NCBI RefSeq assembly: GCF_024699985.1
Contig: NZ_JAJONA010000001.1
Location: forward strand, 2,858,501 to 2,922,500
DNA length: 64,000 bases
Direction: 5' to 3'
From: Phenylobacterium sp. J367
GTDB lineage: Bacteria > Pseudomonadota > Alphaproteobacteria > Caulobacterales > Caulobacteraceae
Position numbers and translations under genes: made by a program. This document shows positions 30,878 through 43,626 of this stretch, in pieces; position 1 is the first letter of the stretch, and the number at the start of each line of letters is the position of its first letter. A model generated the notes under the pieces. It ran no database searches, was not told where the DNA came from, and saw nothing but the letters and a program-made list of their open reading frames with translations.

Positions 30878-30998
30878 GGGGAGCCGTCCACACATGGCGC
30901 AATGCAGCCCACACCAGCCACGGCGTCTTCGAACTAGGCTGCCTAGGCTTGGACGGAACGAGAGTGAAGGTCGCCGGGGAACCCCTGGAGGCCAAGTC

Positions 30999-33672
<2,674 letters not shown>

Positions 33673-33676
<4 letters not shown>

Positions 33677-34190
33677 GCGGCGTTCTGATCCTGTCCGTTG
33701 CGGCCGGCGTGCTGGCGGTCCAGGCCTCGGCCTTTCCGACAGCCGCGCCCGCTGCGACGGGGGCGGGGGGACGTGACCCATGTGGCGCGGCTGGCCGACG
33801 GAGCGCCTAGCCCGGGGCCCGAAGCCAACTTTACGGGCCAAGTCAGGGTCCGCAATCCCGTACGCGTCCCAGGCGGTTCACGGGTGCGCGGCGCCAGCGT
33901 CTCCCTTCGCGCCCGGCGCCCGCACGGCGTGGCACTCGCACCCGCAGGGCCAGATGCTGGTAGTGACGGAGGGTTGTGGTTGGACCCAGGTCAGGGGCGG
34001 TCGCGTTGAACAGATCTGCGCCGGGGATGTCGCGTGGGTCGATCCGGGCGGTTTCCATTGGCATGGCGCCACGCCGACCTCGGCCATGACCCACGTAGCG
34101 ATCAGCGAGACCGCCGAGGGCGAGAGCGTGCAGTGGCTGCAGAAGGTCACCGATGCCGAGTACCGCCTCACGGCCGAGGAGAAGCCATAG
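33673..34190 (+). CDS. Secreted cupin protein, two frameshifts
   Basis: A GTG at 33673 overlaps the upstream stop and starts a signal peptide ([20 protein letters not shown]). The frame then breaks at a six-G run (about 33766-33771), continues as [20 protein letters not shown], breaks again at a CCC near 33896 and resumes as [32 protein letters not shown] and [20 protein letters not shown]. The metal ligands HSH and the second-motif His are present. Such small cupins often accompany CMD proteins and oxidoreductases; the substrate is unknown. Both breaks look like run-length errors. Confidence 0.78.
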
Positions 34191-34260
34191 CGCACGCGGG
34201 CTCGCTCAGCGCCCATCCCCCAAGCCGAAGTCCGCGCCCACTCTGAAGATTGGAAGTGCA

Positions 34261-34891
34261 ATGCCGTTATTGGACGAGCTCGACGTATCCCGGCGCAGTC
34301 TGCTGGCGGCGGGCGCAGCTTCTGCCGCCGTCGCCGTCACACCGGCCGGCCCAGGAGTCACAGCCTTCCGAAGCGCCCGTGACCGCCCGGGTTTCGATCG
34401 AGGTGAACGGTGCGAAGCAGAAGCTCGAACTCGACACCCGAACCAGCCTGCTCGACGCGCTGCGCGAGAACCTGAAGCTCACCGGCACGAAGAAGGGCTG
34501 CGACCATGGCCAGTGCGGGGCCTGCACGGTCATCGTCGACGGCCGGCGGATCAATTCCTGCCTGACCCTGGCGGTGATGCACGAGGGCGCCAGGGTGACC
34601 ACCATCGAGGGCCTGGGCACGCCCGAGGCCATGCACCCGATGCAGGCCGCCTTCGTGAAGCACGACGGCTACCAGTGCGGCTACTGCACGCCCGGCCAGG
34701 TCTGCTCGGCGGTGGCGGTCCTGGAGGAGATCCGCGCCGGCGTGCCCAGCCACGTCACCCCCGACCTCGGCGACAGGCCGAAGGTCACGCCCGAGGAACT
34801 GCGCGAGCGGATGAGCGGCAACATCTGCCGCTGCGGGGCCTACTCCAACATCGTCGACGCCATGACCGAAGTGGCCGGGAGCCGCGCATGA
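34261..34891 (+). CDS. paoA: Aldehyde oxidoreductase [2Fe-2S] subunit, Tat-exported, frameshifted
   Basis: The N-terminus from ATG 34261 carries a Tat signal ([19 protein letters not shown]). The frame shifts near 34345 (CCC) and continues as [20 protein letters not shown]. The plant-type cluster is [20 protein letters not shown] plus Cys, and the second cluster is QCGYCTPGQ with ICRCGAY. This is the electron-transfer subunit of a xanthine-oxidase-family enzyme of the PaoABC (YagTSR) type in the periplasm. It overlaps the FAD subunit gene by ATGA. Confidence 0.88.
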
Positions 34892-35838
34892 AGGCCTTCA
34901 CCTACGAACGCGCCCGCACGCCCGCCGAGGCCGCGGCGGCCGTCGCCCGGACCCCGGGCGCCAAGTTCATCGCCGGCGGCACCAACCTGCTCGACCTGAT
35001 GAAGCTGCAGATCGAGACGCCCCGCCACCTGATCGACGTCAACGGCCTGAACCTGGACGAGATCGAGAAGACTTCGGACGGCGGCCTGCGCATCGGCGCC
35101 CTGGTCCGCAACACCGACCTCGCCGCCGACGCCCGGGTGCGCAAGGACTACGCCGTGCTCTCGCGGGCGCTGCTGGCCGGCGCCTCGGGCCAGCTCCGCA
35201 ACAAGGCGACCACCGCCGGCAACCTGCTGCAACGGACCCGCTGCCCCTACTTCTACGACACCGCCCAGCCCTGCAATAAGCGCCAGCCCGGCTCCGGCTG
35301 CTCGGCGATCGGCGGGGTCAGCCGTCAGCTCGCGGTGATCGGCTCCAGCGACGCCTGCATCGCCACCCACCCCAGCGACATGGCCGTCGCCATGCGGGTT
35401 CTGGACGCCACGGTCGAGACCGTCCGCGCGGACGGCCAGGCCCGCAGGATCCCCATCGCCGACTTCCACCGCCTGCCCGGGACCACGCCGCATATCGAGA
35501 CCGTGCTGCTGCCCGGCGAGCTGATCACCGCGGTGACCCTGCCGAAGCCGGTGGGCGGCTTCCACACCTACCGGAAGGTCCGCGACCGGGCGTCCTACGC
35601 CTTCGCCCTCGTCTCCGTGGCCGCCATCGTCCAGAAGGACGGCCGGGGCCGCGCCGCGTTCGGCGGGGTCGCCCACAGGCCCTGGCGGGTGGAGGCGGCC
35701 GAAGCGGCCATGCCGAGCGGCGCCAAGGCCGTTGCCGACCAGGTCTTCACCGGCGCCAAACCCACCCACGAGAACGCCTTCAAGCTGACTCTCGCCGCGC
35801 GAACGCTCGCCGGCGCCCTGGCCGAAGCGAGGGCCTGA
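34888..35838 (+). CDS. paoB: Aldehyde oxidoreductase FAD subunit
   Basis: 316 residues. [20 protein letters not shown] is the FAD pyrophosphate-binding motif, and [20 protein letters not shown] the second FAD contact. [20 protein letters not shown], then CSAIGG, supplies extra Cys residues seen in E. coli PaoB, where they bind a [4Fe-4S] cluster. It passes electrons from the iron-sulfur subunit to an acceptor. The gene is intact and translationally coupled to both neighbours. Confidence 0.9.
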   Translation: MKAFTYERARTPAEAAAAVARTPGAKFIAGGTNLLDLMKLQIETPRHLIDVNGLNLDEIEKTSDGGLRIGALVRNTDLAADARVRKDYAVLSRALLAGASGQLRNKATTAGNLLQRTRCPYFYDTAQPCNKRQPGSGCSAIGGVSRQLAVIGSSDACIATHPSDMAVAMRVLDATVETVRADGQARRIPIADFHRLPGTTPHIETVLLPGELITAVTLPKPVGGFHTYRKVRDRASYAFALVSVAAIVQKDGRGRAAFGGVAHRPWRVEAAEAAMPSGAKAVADQVFTGAKPTHENAFKLTLAARTLAGALAEARA

Positions 35839-35841
35839 CCC

Positions 35842-38039
35842 ATGAAGTTCGACAAGCCCGCCGCCACCAACCCGATCGACCAGCTGAAGGTCGTGGGTCA
35901 GCCGACCCCGCGGATCGAAGGACCGCTCAAGACCACCGGAACGGCGCCCTACGCCTATGAGCGCCACGATGTGGCGCCTGACGCCGCCTATGGATGGGTG
36001 GTCGTGGCTTCGATCGCCAATGGTCGCATCCGCACGATGGATGTGGTGGCCGCCCGGCGCGCGCCGGGAGTGCTGACGGTCGTCACCGCGGAGACTGCCG
36101 GTCCGATCGCCAAGGCTCGCCGCAACACGGTGCGGCTTCTCGGCGGTCCGGAGATTCAGCACTACGGTCAGGTCGTCGCGATGGTGGTGGCCGAGACGCT
36201 CGAACAGGCGCGGGCCGCGGCCGCGCTGGTGCGCGTCGCCTATGACACCGAGGCAGGCGCCTACGACCTGGAGGCCGCCAAGGAGGCTGCGGTCCGTCCG
36301 CAGCGGATCACGAGCGGGGCGCCGGACACGGCCGTCGGGGATTTCGCAGGCGCCTTCGCCGCGGCGCCGGTCCAGCTCGACGCGACCTACCGTACGCCCG
36401 GCCACGCCCACGCGATGATGGAGCCGCATGCGACCCTCGCCGTCTGGAAGGGTGAACAGCTGACCGTCTGGACCTCGAACCAGATGGTCGACTGGGGCCG
36501 CACGGACCTCGCCGAGATGCTGGCGATCCCCAAGGAGAGGGTGCGCGTGGTCTCGCCCTTCGTCGGCGGCGGTTTCGGCGGCAAGCTGTTCGTGCGCGCC
36601 GAGTGCCTGCTGGCGGCCCTGGGCGCCCGCGCCGCCGGGCGTCCGGTGAAGGTCGCGCTGCCGCGCCCTGCGATGTTCAACAACACGCCCCACCGGGCCG
36701 CCACGATCCAGCGCATCCGGATTGGCGCCACGCGGGACGGCAGGATCACGGCGATCGGCCACGAAAGCTGGCAGGGCGATCAGGCGGGTGGCCGTTCGGA
36801 CGGCCATGTCAGCCAGACGCGACTGCTCTACGCCGGCGCCAACCGGATGACCCAGACCCGGCTCGCGCGCCTCGATCTGCCCGAGCACAACGCCATGCGC
36901 GCACCAGGCGAGGCCAGCGGCATGATGGCCCTCGAAATCGCCATGGACGAGATGGCGGAGAAGCTCGGCATGGATCCGGTGCAGTTCCGGATTCTCAACG
37001 ACACCCAGGTGAATCCTGAGCGGCCGGAGCGGCCCTTCTCGCAGCGCCAGCTGGTCGAATGCCTGCGCCAGGGCGCCGAGCGCTTCGGCTGGAGCCGGCG
37101 CAATCCGAGCCCCGGCCAGACGCGCAGCGGACGCTGGCTGGTCGGGCTGGGCATGGCCGCCGCGTTCCGCGGCGCGCCGGTGCAGAAATCGGCCGCGCGC
37201 GTTCGGCTGGAGGCGGGGCCCCTGGTCGTGGTTGAGACCGACATGACCGACATCGGCACGGGCACCTACACGATCATCGCCCAGACGGCGGCCGAGACCC
37301 TGGGTGTTCCGCTGCATCAGGTGCGCGTGCGGCTGGGCGATTCCGACTTCCCGGTGTCGGCGGGCTCCGGCGGGCAGTGGGGCGCGGCCAGCTCCACCTC
37401 GGGCGTCTATGCCGCCTGCATGAACCTGCGCGGGCAGGTCGCGGCCAAGTTCGGCTTCGAGCCGGCCCAGACGGCGTTCGCCGATGGGCGGGTGAGCTCC
37501 GGGGGAAGACCTTTGCGCTTGCCCAGGCCGCCGGCCTTTCGGCGGAGGATGCAATCGAGTTCGGCGAGTTCATGCGGCAGACCGAACAGTCCACCTTCGG
37601 CGCCCACTTCGTCGAGGTGGCTGTCGACGCCTACACGGCCGAGACCCGGATCCGGCGGATGCTCGCGGTGTGCGCGGCCGGCCGGATCCTCAACCCGATC
37701 TCCGCCCGCAGCCAGGTGATCGGCGCCATGACCATGGGCGCCGGCGCGGCCCTGATGGAGGACTTGGTCGTCGACAAGCGGCGGGGCTTCTTCGTCAACC
37801 ACGACCTCGCGGGCTATGAGGCGCCCGTCCACGCCGACATCCCGCACCAGGAGGTCATCTTCCTGGAGGAAGTGGATCCGATCGCGTCGCCGCTGAAGGC
37901 CAAGGGCGTCGGAGAACTCGGGATCTGCGGCGTGGCCGCCGCGGTGGCCAATGCCGTCTACAACGCCACCGGCGTGCGGGTGCGCGACTACCCGGTCACG
38001 CTCGACAAGCTGATCGGCCAGATGCCCGTCATCGCTTGA
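35842..38039 (+). CDS. paoC: Aldehyde oxidoreductase molybdopterin subunit, frameshifted
   Basis: About 732 residues. It begins QLKVVGQPTPRIEGPLKTTG and has VSPFVGGGFGGKLFVRAECL and RAPGEASGMMALEIAMDEMA, the molybdopterin-binding domain. The frame breaks at a five-G run (about 37500) and continues as KTFALAQAAGLSAEDAIEFG to the catalytic glutamate in KGVGELGICGVAAAVANAVY. It oxidises aldehydes, often aromatic, to acids at the Mo centre. Its subunit set matches periplasmic PaoABC. No dedicated chaperone (PaoD) gene follows in the window. Confidence 0.9.
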
Positions 38040-38114
38040 GATGCCCAGGCCCGGAGCGCCGCCGGCGGCGCGCTCCGGGGCAGACTTCCCCAGATCAGAG
38101 CTCGGAGGACAACC

Positions 38115-39233
38115 ATGCTGCGCCATTCCGGTCTGCCATGCGCCCTTGCGCTCGCTGTCGCGGCTTCGACGATCCTGGCCGGCGGCGCTTCGGCCCAGTC
38201 GTTCCGCTCACTGCAGACGCCGGCCCAGCCCCTGACGCTGAAGGCGCGTGGCAGCTTCTTCGTTGGCGGCCGTCAGGTGGAGCAGACCGCCGCCGAGATC
38301 GTGCTGGGGCCGGCGGACAGCGTGACGGTCGATCAGATGTACGTCGAATACATGATCCCGGACGGCCGGGTGAAGACGCCGGTGGTGCTAATCCACGGCG
38401 CGACGCTAAGCGGCAAGACCTACGACACTACGCCCGACGGCCGGATGGGCTGGTACGAGTATTTCGTCCGCAAGGCACACCCGACTTATGTGATCGACCA
38501 GGTTGGCCGGGCGCGGTCGGGCTTCAACCAGGCGGCGCTCAACCGAAGGCTCGCGGGGGATGCGGCCCCTGCTCAGGCCGCCGCGCCAACCGCGCCGGGC
38601 GCGCCGAGTGCGACGGGCGCAGCCTTCCGCCTCGGCGACCGGATCGGAGTCTGGCAGAACTTTCGCTTCGGCCCGCGGCCAGGAGAGGCCTTCCCCGACA
38701 CCCAGTTTCCGGTCGAGGCGGCGGCCGAGCTGTCCAAGCAGGGAATTCCCGACCTGACCCCGCAGGTGCCGTCGCCCAATCCGACGCTGAAGGCGCTCGC
38801 CGACCTGTCGTCCGACCTGGGCGGTGCGGTGCTCGTCAGCCACTCGCAGTCGGGACCGTTCCCGATGGACGCGGCGCTGGTCGATCCGACCGGCATCCGC
38901 GGGATCGTGGCGCTTGAACCGGGGACCTGCCGCGCGACCTACACCGACGCCCAGATCGTGACGCTGGCCAAGATCCCCACGCTGGTGATCTTCGGCGACC
39001 ACCTGGCCCAGCCCACCGGGCTTAGTCCGCTCACATGGCAGCAGAGGTTGGACGGCTGCCGGGCTTATGCCGAACGGATCAAGGCGGCGGGTGGCCGTGT
39101 CGATATCCTGGCCGCGGCCCAAGACGGTCTGCGGGGCAACACTCACATGTTGATGCAGGACAGGAACAACCTGCAGATCGCGGATCGGGTTTTGGAGTGG
39201 GTTGATTGGTTGCCACGACGCGCGGTCCGCTGA
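38115..39233 (+). CDS. Secreted alpha/beta hydrolase
   Basis: 372 residues. The signal peptide is ALALAVAASTILAGGASAQ. The oxyanion strand PVVLIHGATLSGKTYDTTPD, VIDQVGRARSG and the nucleophile elbow VLVSHSQSGPFPMDAALVD (Ser in SHSQSG) are clear. The Asp is probably in LVIFGDHLAQPTG and the His in LRGNTHMLMQDRNN. It may hydrolyse an ester to supply an alcohol or acid to the adjacent oxidoreductase. It is the last gene before the second IS copy. Confidence 0.82.
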   Translation: MLRHSGLPCALALAVAASTILAGGASAQSFRSLQTPAQPLTLKARGSFFVGGRQVEQTAAEIVLGPADSVTVDQMYVEYMIPDGRVKTPVVLIHGATLSGKTYDTTPDGRMGWYEYFVRKAHPTYVIDQVGRARSGFNQAALNRRLAGDAAPAQAAAPTAPGAPSATGAAFRLGDRIGVWQNFRFGPRPGEAFPDTQFPVEAAAELSKQGIPDLTPQVPSPNPTLKALADLSSDLGGAVLVSHSQSGPFPMDAALVDPTGIRGIVALEPGTCRATYTDAQIVTLAKIPTLVIFGDHLAQPTGLSPLTWQQRLDGCRAYAERIKAAGGRVDILAAAQDGLRGNTHMLMQDRNNLQIADRVLEWVDWLPRRAVR

Positions 39234-39312
39234 ACCGTCGAGAGCTGTTACGGACCTCCAGCGCCAACGGTACGCAATGTCGGCTTTAGGGCGGGACCGG
39301 AAGGTCCGCTTC

Positions 39313-40664
39313 TGATGCTGTGGACGGCTCCCCGCCACCGCGGGAGCGTGAGCTTCTGCAGAGCAGGAGGAGCAAGCCATGGGCCCGGTCGTCACGGTCG
39401 GTCTGGATATCGCCAAGTCCGTCTTCCAAGTGCACGGGGTTGATGCAGGCGGCGAGGTCGTTTTCCGGCGGCAGATCAGGCGAGCGCAGTTGTTGCGGTT
39501 CTTCGTGGATCAACCGGCCTGCCTGGTGGGGATCGAGGCGTGCGCAACAGCCCATTACTGGGCGCGAGAACTGAGCCGGCTGGGCCACACCGTGCGGCTC
39601 ATGCCGCCCAGCTACGTGAAGCCCTACGTGAAGCGGCAGAAGAACGACGCGGCCGACGCCGAAGCGATCTGCGAGGCCGTCACCCGGCCGACGATGCGCT
39701 TCGTCGAGGTGAAGAGCCCAGAGCAGCAGAGCGTCATGGTCCTGCACCGGGTGCGCACGATGCTGATGCGCCAGCGGATCCAGCTGTCGAACGCCATTCG
39801 TGGCCACATGGCCGAGTTCGGCTTGGTGGCGCCGATCGGGCGGGAGGGCCTGCAGAGCCTGATCAGGTTGGTCGAAGCGGGTGACCCGTCGATCCTGAGG
39901 AGGCGAGGGCTTGTCTGGAGATGCTGGCCGCGCAGCTAAGCCTGGTGAACCAGCAACTCCTTGAGACTGACCGCCAGATCCGGGCAAGCGTCCGAGCGAG
40001 CGAGGTCGGGCGCAGGCTGATGGGCATTCCGGGCGTCGGGCCATTGCTCGCCAGCGCCCTCGTCGCCACGGTTGCTGAACCCTCGGCGTTCAAGTCTGGC
40101 CGCAACCTGGCCGCCTGGATCGGACTCGTTCCGAAGCAGAACTCCAGCGGCGGCAAGGAGCGGCTGGGCGGGATCACCAAGCAGGGAGATCGGTACCTGC
40201 GCCAACTGATGGTGGTCGGCGCGCTGGCCGTCGTCCGCTATGCCGAGCGGCATGGGACACGGCGGCCGTGGCTGGTTCAGTTGCTCGCCAGGCGGCCGAC
40301 GAAGGTGGCCACCGTGGCGCTCGCCAACAAGATGGCCCGCATGGCCTGGGCGATCATGACCAGCGGCCAGGGCTACCGCGAGCCGGAACTCCGAGCGGCC
40401 TAGAAACCAGCGCCTCGGCGCACCAAGCTTGGGAAGGGCGGTGACAGACTAACGCATCCAGCCGGTCGATACCGAAGGACAGGAAAACCCAGTTGCGCCA
40501 GGGGCGCCTCGAGCGCGTGCTTTTGGTCGGGACCGGTCCTCGCGGAAGGCATTATGGCCAGCGGCCACGTGAGCCGCACCAACAGGTCGAACACATGGCC
40601 GCACCGACCAGCTCAGCGGAAGTCCAGAACACCCTTGCCAATGGGGAGCCGTCCACACATGGCG
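39313..40664 (+). mobile_element. IS110-family element, IS1111 group, copy 2
   Basis: It has the same ends and 15-base subterminal repeats as copy 1 (39319-39333 and 40643-40657) in the same orientation. The only differences found are a CC in place of CCC near 39893 and GGGG in place of GGG near 40501. The left flank is a hairpin-like sequence around GCGGGACCGGAAGGTCCGC (39291-39309). The right flank (from 40667) continues the relaxase reading frame broken by copy 1. Confidence 0.9.
39379..40403 (+). CDS. IS110/IS1111-type transposase, frameshifted copy
   Basis: The product is identical to the copy 1 transposase except for loss of one C at about 39893, which shifts the frame after GDPSI and gives a stop at 39939. 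The remainder (MLAAQLSLVNQQLLETDRQI onward) is open to 40403. Since the rest is identical and the difference is a run-length change, this is either a very recent mutation or an assembly error. Confidence 0.88.
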
Positions 40665-40666
40665 CT

Positions 40667-40704
40667 TCGGCGACCCTGGAAGCGCTTATCGGAAGGAGCG
40701 CTGA
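40667..40704 (+). pseudogene. Detached 3' tail of the relaxase gene
   Basis: When joined after 29545, these bases read FGDPGSAYRKER and a stop in the relaxase frame with no base lost or gained. This supports an original uninterrupted target at the CT of CCGCT. The tail overlaps the 3' end of the minus-strand lipoprotein gene. Confidence 0.55.
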
Positions 40705-41682
40705 TCGCCCGGCGGCGGAGTGGCGAGCATGGCCTCATCAGGTGAAAGGCGGCACCCTGCCTCCTTGAGAGCGCCGCCAAGCTGCCAGATGCGGTCGTTG
40801 TAACCCAGCGCCCACTCGTCTTCGCCAGGCGACCTGGAGCCGTCCTCCGCGGTCACGGCGTTCACCGTGCCGGGAGCAAGGCGGCTGCAGAAGAAGCCGG
40901 GAACGAGCGTGTGGAAATTGCCCTCGGGATCGATGGATTGAACGGAGACGCCGCGCCGGTCGCCGGCGGCGAAGGCGGTCTGGGCAGCCCATCGGCCGGC
41001 CTCGTAGGCCTGCCTGTTCCGAACGGCGCAGTGGGACGTGTTTCGGCACGGATCTTCGCGAGACCACTCCATGAGATGCGACGCCACGTAGTCGACGATC
41101 ACGTGCGGCGCCGCGGGCGTGGCGGAGACGCGCCAGGTCGCCGTAACGATGGCGGAGCCATGTGCGAAAGCCGCCCGGCAGGCGCCGCCGTCACAGGTGT
41201 AGAGGACGGGCGGGCTCCTCCCCCGTCAGGGGGCGGACCGGCCGCTCCCCGAAGAAGGTCTTCAGGATGACCGCCTCGGACTGAGACATCGGGATGGCGG
41301 CGAGGGTGGTGGCGGGGCCATCGGGAGCGGCTTGCAGCAGGTTGCCGCGTCCAAGCATCGGGGGAGACCCGTCCAATTCATGGAGCCGGACATCGAGGCC
41401 GTCCGAAGATTTCGGGCAGGGCCGGTCCGCGAACGGCGGGACCGTCAGCTTCGACACTGTTTCAGCGAGCCACGCCGGGTCAGGCATGCGCAGGGTCATG
41501 TGGACGCCGGCGCCTTCCGTTCCGCTGGGTGGGCAGGCGCCGTGGTCCGGCACAGTCAGAACGAAGTCCTTGAAGGTGTGCCGGATCGGGGCGGCCGGCT
41601 CGGCGATCGGTGCGCGGCAGGCCGTGAGCAGCAGGACAGCCACGATGGCCAACTCATGCCTAGGATGGGGGCGAAGCAACAT
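40686..41682 (-). CDS. Hypothetical lipoprotein, frameshifted
   Basis: From ATG 41682 the protein has a lipoprotein signal (ELAIVAVLLLTACRAPIAEP, lipobox LTAC) and then HTFKDFVLTVPDHGACPPSG. The frame breaks at about 41210-41225 in a C/G-rich stretch and continues as VLYTCDGGACRAAFAHGSAI, EWSREDPCRNTSHCAVRNRQ and GNFHTLVPGFFCSRLAPGTV to 40686, about 330 residues with several Cys that could form disulfides. No family is recognised. It converges with the relaxase tail. Confidence 0.6.
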
Positions 41683-41840
41683 TGAAGGATGGACTTAGCC
41701 ACGCCGTGCCTAGGGTTTCCACTCCTGCCCGGCACGCGCGTCCCTGGAGGGTCAAAACGTCCGCTTCTCGGCGGCGAGCCAATGTCAGCTCCTGGCGTGT
41801 AGCCGAAGCTAGTCGTCTGAAGCAGCCGAAGGGTGCCGCA

Positions 41841-42047
41841 GAGGTTCATTTCCTCCGCCAGCTCCAGCACTTCTAGCAGTTGCTCGGCGCTGGCCTCCAT
41901 GATGTTGCGATGCGCAGTGAGGTCGACGGCAGCCACTGCGCGCTCGCGGCTCGCCGCGTCGGGCCAACGAGCGATTGCGCACCAGGTCCCATCCTGGGCT
42001 CTGAAGAGAGCAGATCCCTCAGAGCCTTCTGCTCGGAGCGCCGCGCT
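41841..42047 (-). pseudogene. Possible remnant of a small ferredoxin-fold (ABM-like) protein
   Basis: Within the gap 41683-42245, one minus-strand frame reads EGSEGSALFRAQDGTWCAIA, RWPDAASRERAVAAVDLTAH and MEASAEQLLEVLELAEEMNL, which resembles the second half of small antibiotic-biosynthesis-monooxygenase-like proteins. An in-frame stop at its 5' end and no recognisable N-terminus suggest a remnant or an unresolved frameshift. The rest of the gap shows nothing I can name. Confidence 0.3.
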
Positions 42048-42245
42048 CTAGCGCCGTCATCGCGCATGCCGCGGTGGGACGAGTCCTCCTCCGGCCGCCG
42101 GGATCTTCACAAAGGCAGGGACGCCGGCTTCATCAACGGAACGATCATGGCGCCCGCAGCGATGCAGACGTCACGCCGGTCGCGCGGCGGGCCGCGCCGC
42201 CCGAGGTGCGGGACCGGCGGCGCTCCACGGGACGTCCAGCGGGTC

Positions 42246-43508
42246 TCAGCTGACCGAAGCCCTGGCCTCGACCTCCTTCATGGAAACGGCGGGGTCGGCA
42301 AGCTTCGCCTTGTCCACCGGCTTGCGGTTGAGGATGAGCTGGCGGCCCATCATGAATTCCGGCGGGGCGTTGATCGCCTCCACCGACTGGATGCGGTCGC
42401 CGGCCAGGTGGAAGACGGCGAACTTCGCCGTCGCCGGGTCGCCGCGCACCAGGATCTCGTCGACGTCGAAGGCGTAGCCGGCGATCTGCAGCTTGAGGTC
42501 GTACTGGTCGGACCACTGCCAGGGGCATTCGCCCGTCGGCGCGGGCCGGCCGGCGATGGCGCTGGCGGCCTGCTTGGCCTGCTCCAGGGCATTGGGCACG
42601 CTTTCCATGCGGAACATGCGGCCGCCGTAGATCGGCATGGGGCGGTGGGCGACGTCGCCGATGGCGAAGATCGCCGGGTCGGAGGTGCGGGCCTCCAGGT
42701 CGACGACCACGCCGCGGGCGGTCTCCAGGCCGGCGTCGCGGGCCAGCTCGTCGTTGGGCTGGGCGCCGACGCCGACCACGGCGGCGTCGCAGGGGGACGC
42801 GGCGGCCGTCGGCCAGGACCACGGCGGCGACGTGGCCGCCCTCTTCCGCGCTCTTGTCGCCCTCGAAGCCGACGACGCTGCAGCCCAGCTCGAAGGCCAC
42901 GCCGTGCCGTTCGTGATAGGCCTGGAAGAAGTCCGACAGGGTCTCGCAGGCGACGCGGGCCAGGAGGCGCGCCTCGCGCTCGAAGACCGTGACCTCGGCG
43001 CCGAGCGCCCGGCCCGAGGCGGCGACCTCCAGGCCGATGTACCCACCCCCAACGACGGCGAGATTCCTGCCCGGCCCGACGGCGGCCTTGAGCTGCTCGG
43101 CGTCGTCGGCGGTGCGCAGGAACATGACGCCGGCCAGGTCCGCGCCGGGGATCGGCAGGGCGATGGCCCGGGCGCCGGTGGCGAGGATCAGCTGGTCGTA
43201 GGGAACCTGGGCGCCGCCGGCCAGCCGGACGGTCCTGGCCGCGCGGTCGATCGCCTCGGCGGCGACGCCGGGCCGGAAGTCGATGTTCGCCTCGACGTAC
43301 CACTCGGCCGGTTTCAGGGCCAAGCTGTCGGCGTCGGCCTCGCCCTTCAGCCAGGCCTTGGAAAGCGGCGGGCGCTGGTAGGGGGCGTGCGGCTCCTCGC
43401 CGATCAGGACGATGGGGCCCTCGAAGCCGTACTGGCGCAGCAGGGCCGCCGCCGTGCCGCCGGCATGGCCGGCTTCAGGATCACGATTGACGGTTGGGGA
43501 CGGTTCAC
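42246..43508 (-). CDS. FAD-dependent ferredoxin/rubredoxin reductase, frameshifted
   Basis: From a GTG at 43508 (NRPQPSIVI), the frame breaks near 43470 at the first glycine motif (AGHAGGTAAALLRQYGFEG), continues through PHAPYQRPPLSKAWLKGEAD, LILATGARA and the NAD motif LAVVGGGYIGLEVAASGRAL, breaks again at a five-G run near 42795 and ends with DPAIFAIGDVAHRPMPIYGG and SDQYDLKLQIAGYAFDVDEI. It transfers electrons from NAD(P)H to a ferredoxin. A matching [2Fe-2S] ferredoxin gene is at 58.3 kb. It is divergent from the CMD gene. Confidence 0.85.
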
Positions 43509-43563
43509 TGCCTCAGGATCCAAGCGGCGTGCGTGAGAGACGGTTGACTGTTTCGCGAAAACA

Positions 43564-43582
43564 CCTACCGATTGGTTGATTG
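43564..43582 (-). promoter_or_regulatory. Putative operator, ATCAACC-type (site 1)
   Basis: The minus strand reads ATCAACCAATCGGTAGGTG, matching the site at 46831-46849 at 16 of 19 bases. It lies in the 118-base divergent gap between the ferredoxin reductase and CMD genes, a suitable position to regulate both. Confidence 0.5.
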
Positions 43583-43626
43583 CACAGGACGGCCGGCCTT
43601 GTCGAGCCGGCCGCGCGAGGACGCCC

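Larger units (their letters stand above)
29548..30899 (+). mobile_element. IS110-family element, IS1111 group, copy 1
   Basis: The boundaries come from comparison with the second copy: identity starts at TGATGC (29548) and ends with CATGGCGC (30893-30900), within a few bases. Subterminal inverted repeats TGTGGACGGCTCCCC are perfect over 15 bases (29554-29568 and 30878-30892), the hallmark of the IS1111 group. A short left end (66 bases) and a long right non-coding end (about 260 bases) fit that group. The left flanks of both copies share GGAAGG-CCGCT, suggesting a preferred target. Confidence 0.9.

Noticed and set aside
30640..30899. ATTATGGCC at 30786-30794 as the donor-binding part of the bridge RNA (similar to the right-end ACATGGCG)
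   Set aside because: Only five contiguous bases match, which is expected by chance in a region of this size, so it is not used as evidence.
34840..37554. A 904-codon open frame antisense to the paoB/paoC genes
   Set aside because: It is a shadow of codon bias in GC-rich DNA: Arg/Gly/His-rich, no recognisable domain, fully overlapped by well-supported molybdoenzyme genes.
39291..39309. Hairpin GCGGGACC/GGTCCGC left of IS copy 2 as a terminator for the hydrolase gene
   Set aside because: The stem has a bulge and is followed by CTTCTGATG rather than a T run; it may simply be the insertion target.
41556..41936. A 126-codon minus-strand frame as a complete gene
   Set aside because: Only its first third resembles a protein family; the rest is Pro/Gly/Arg-rich shadow over the lipoprotein gene, so only a remnant is annotated.
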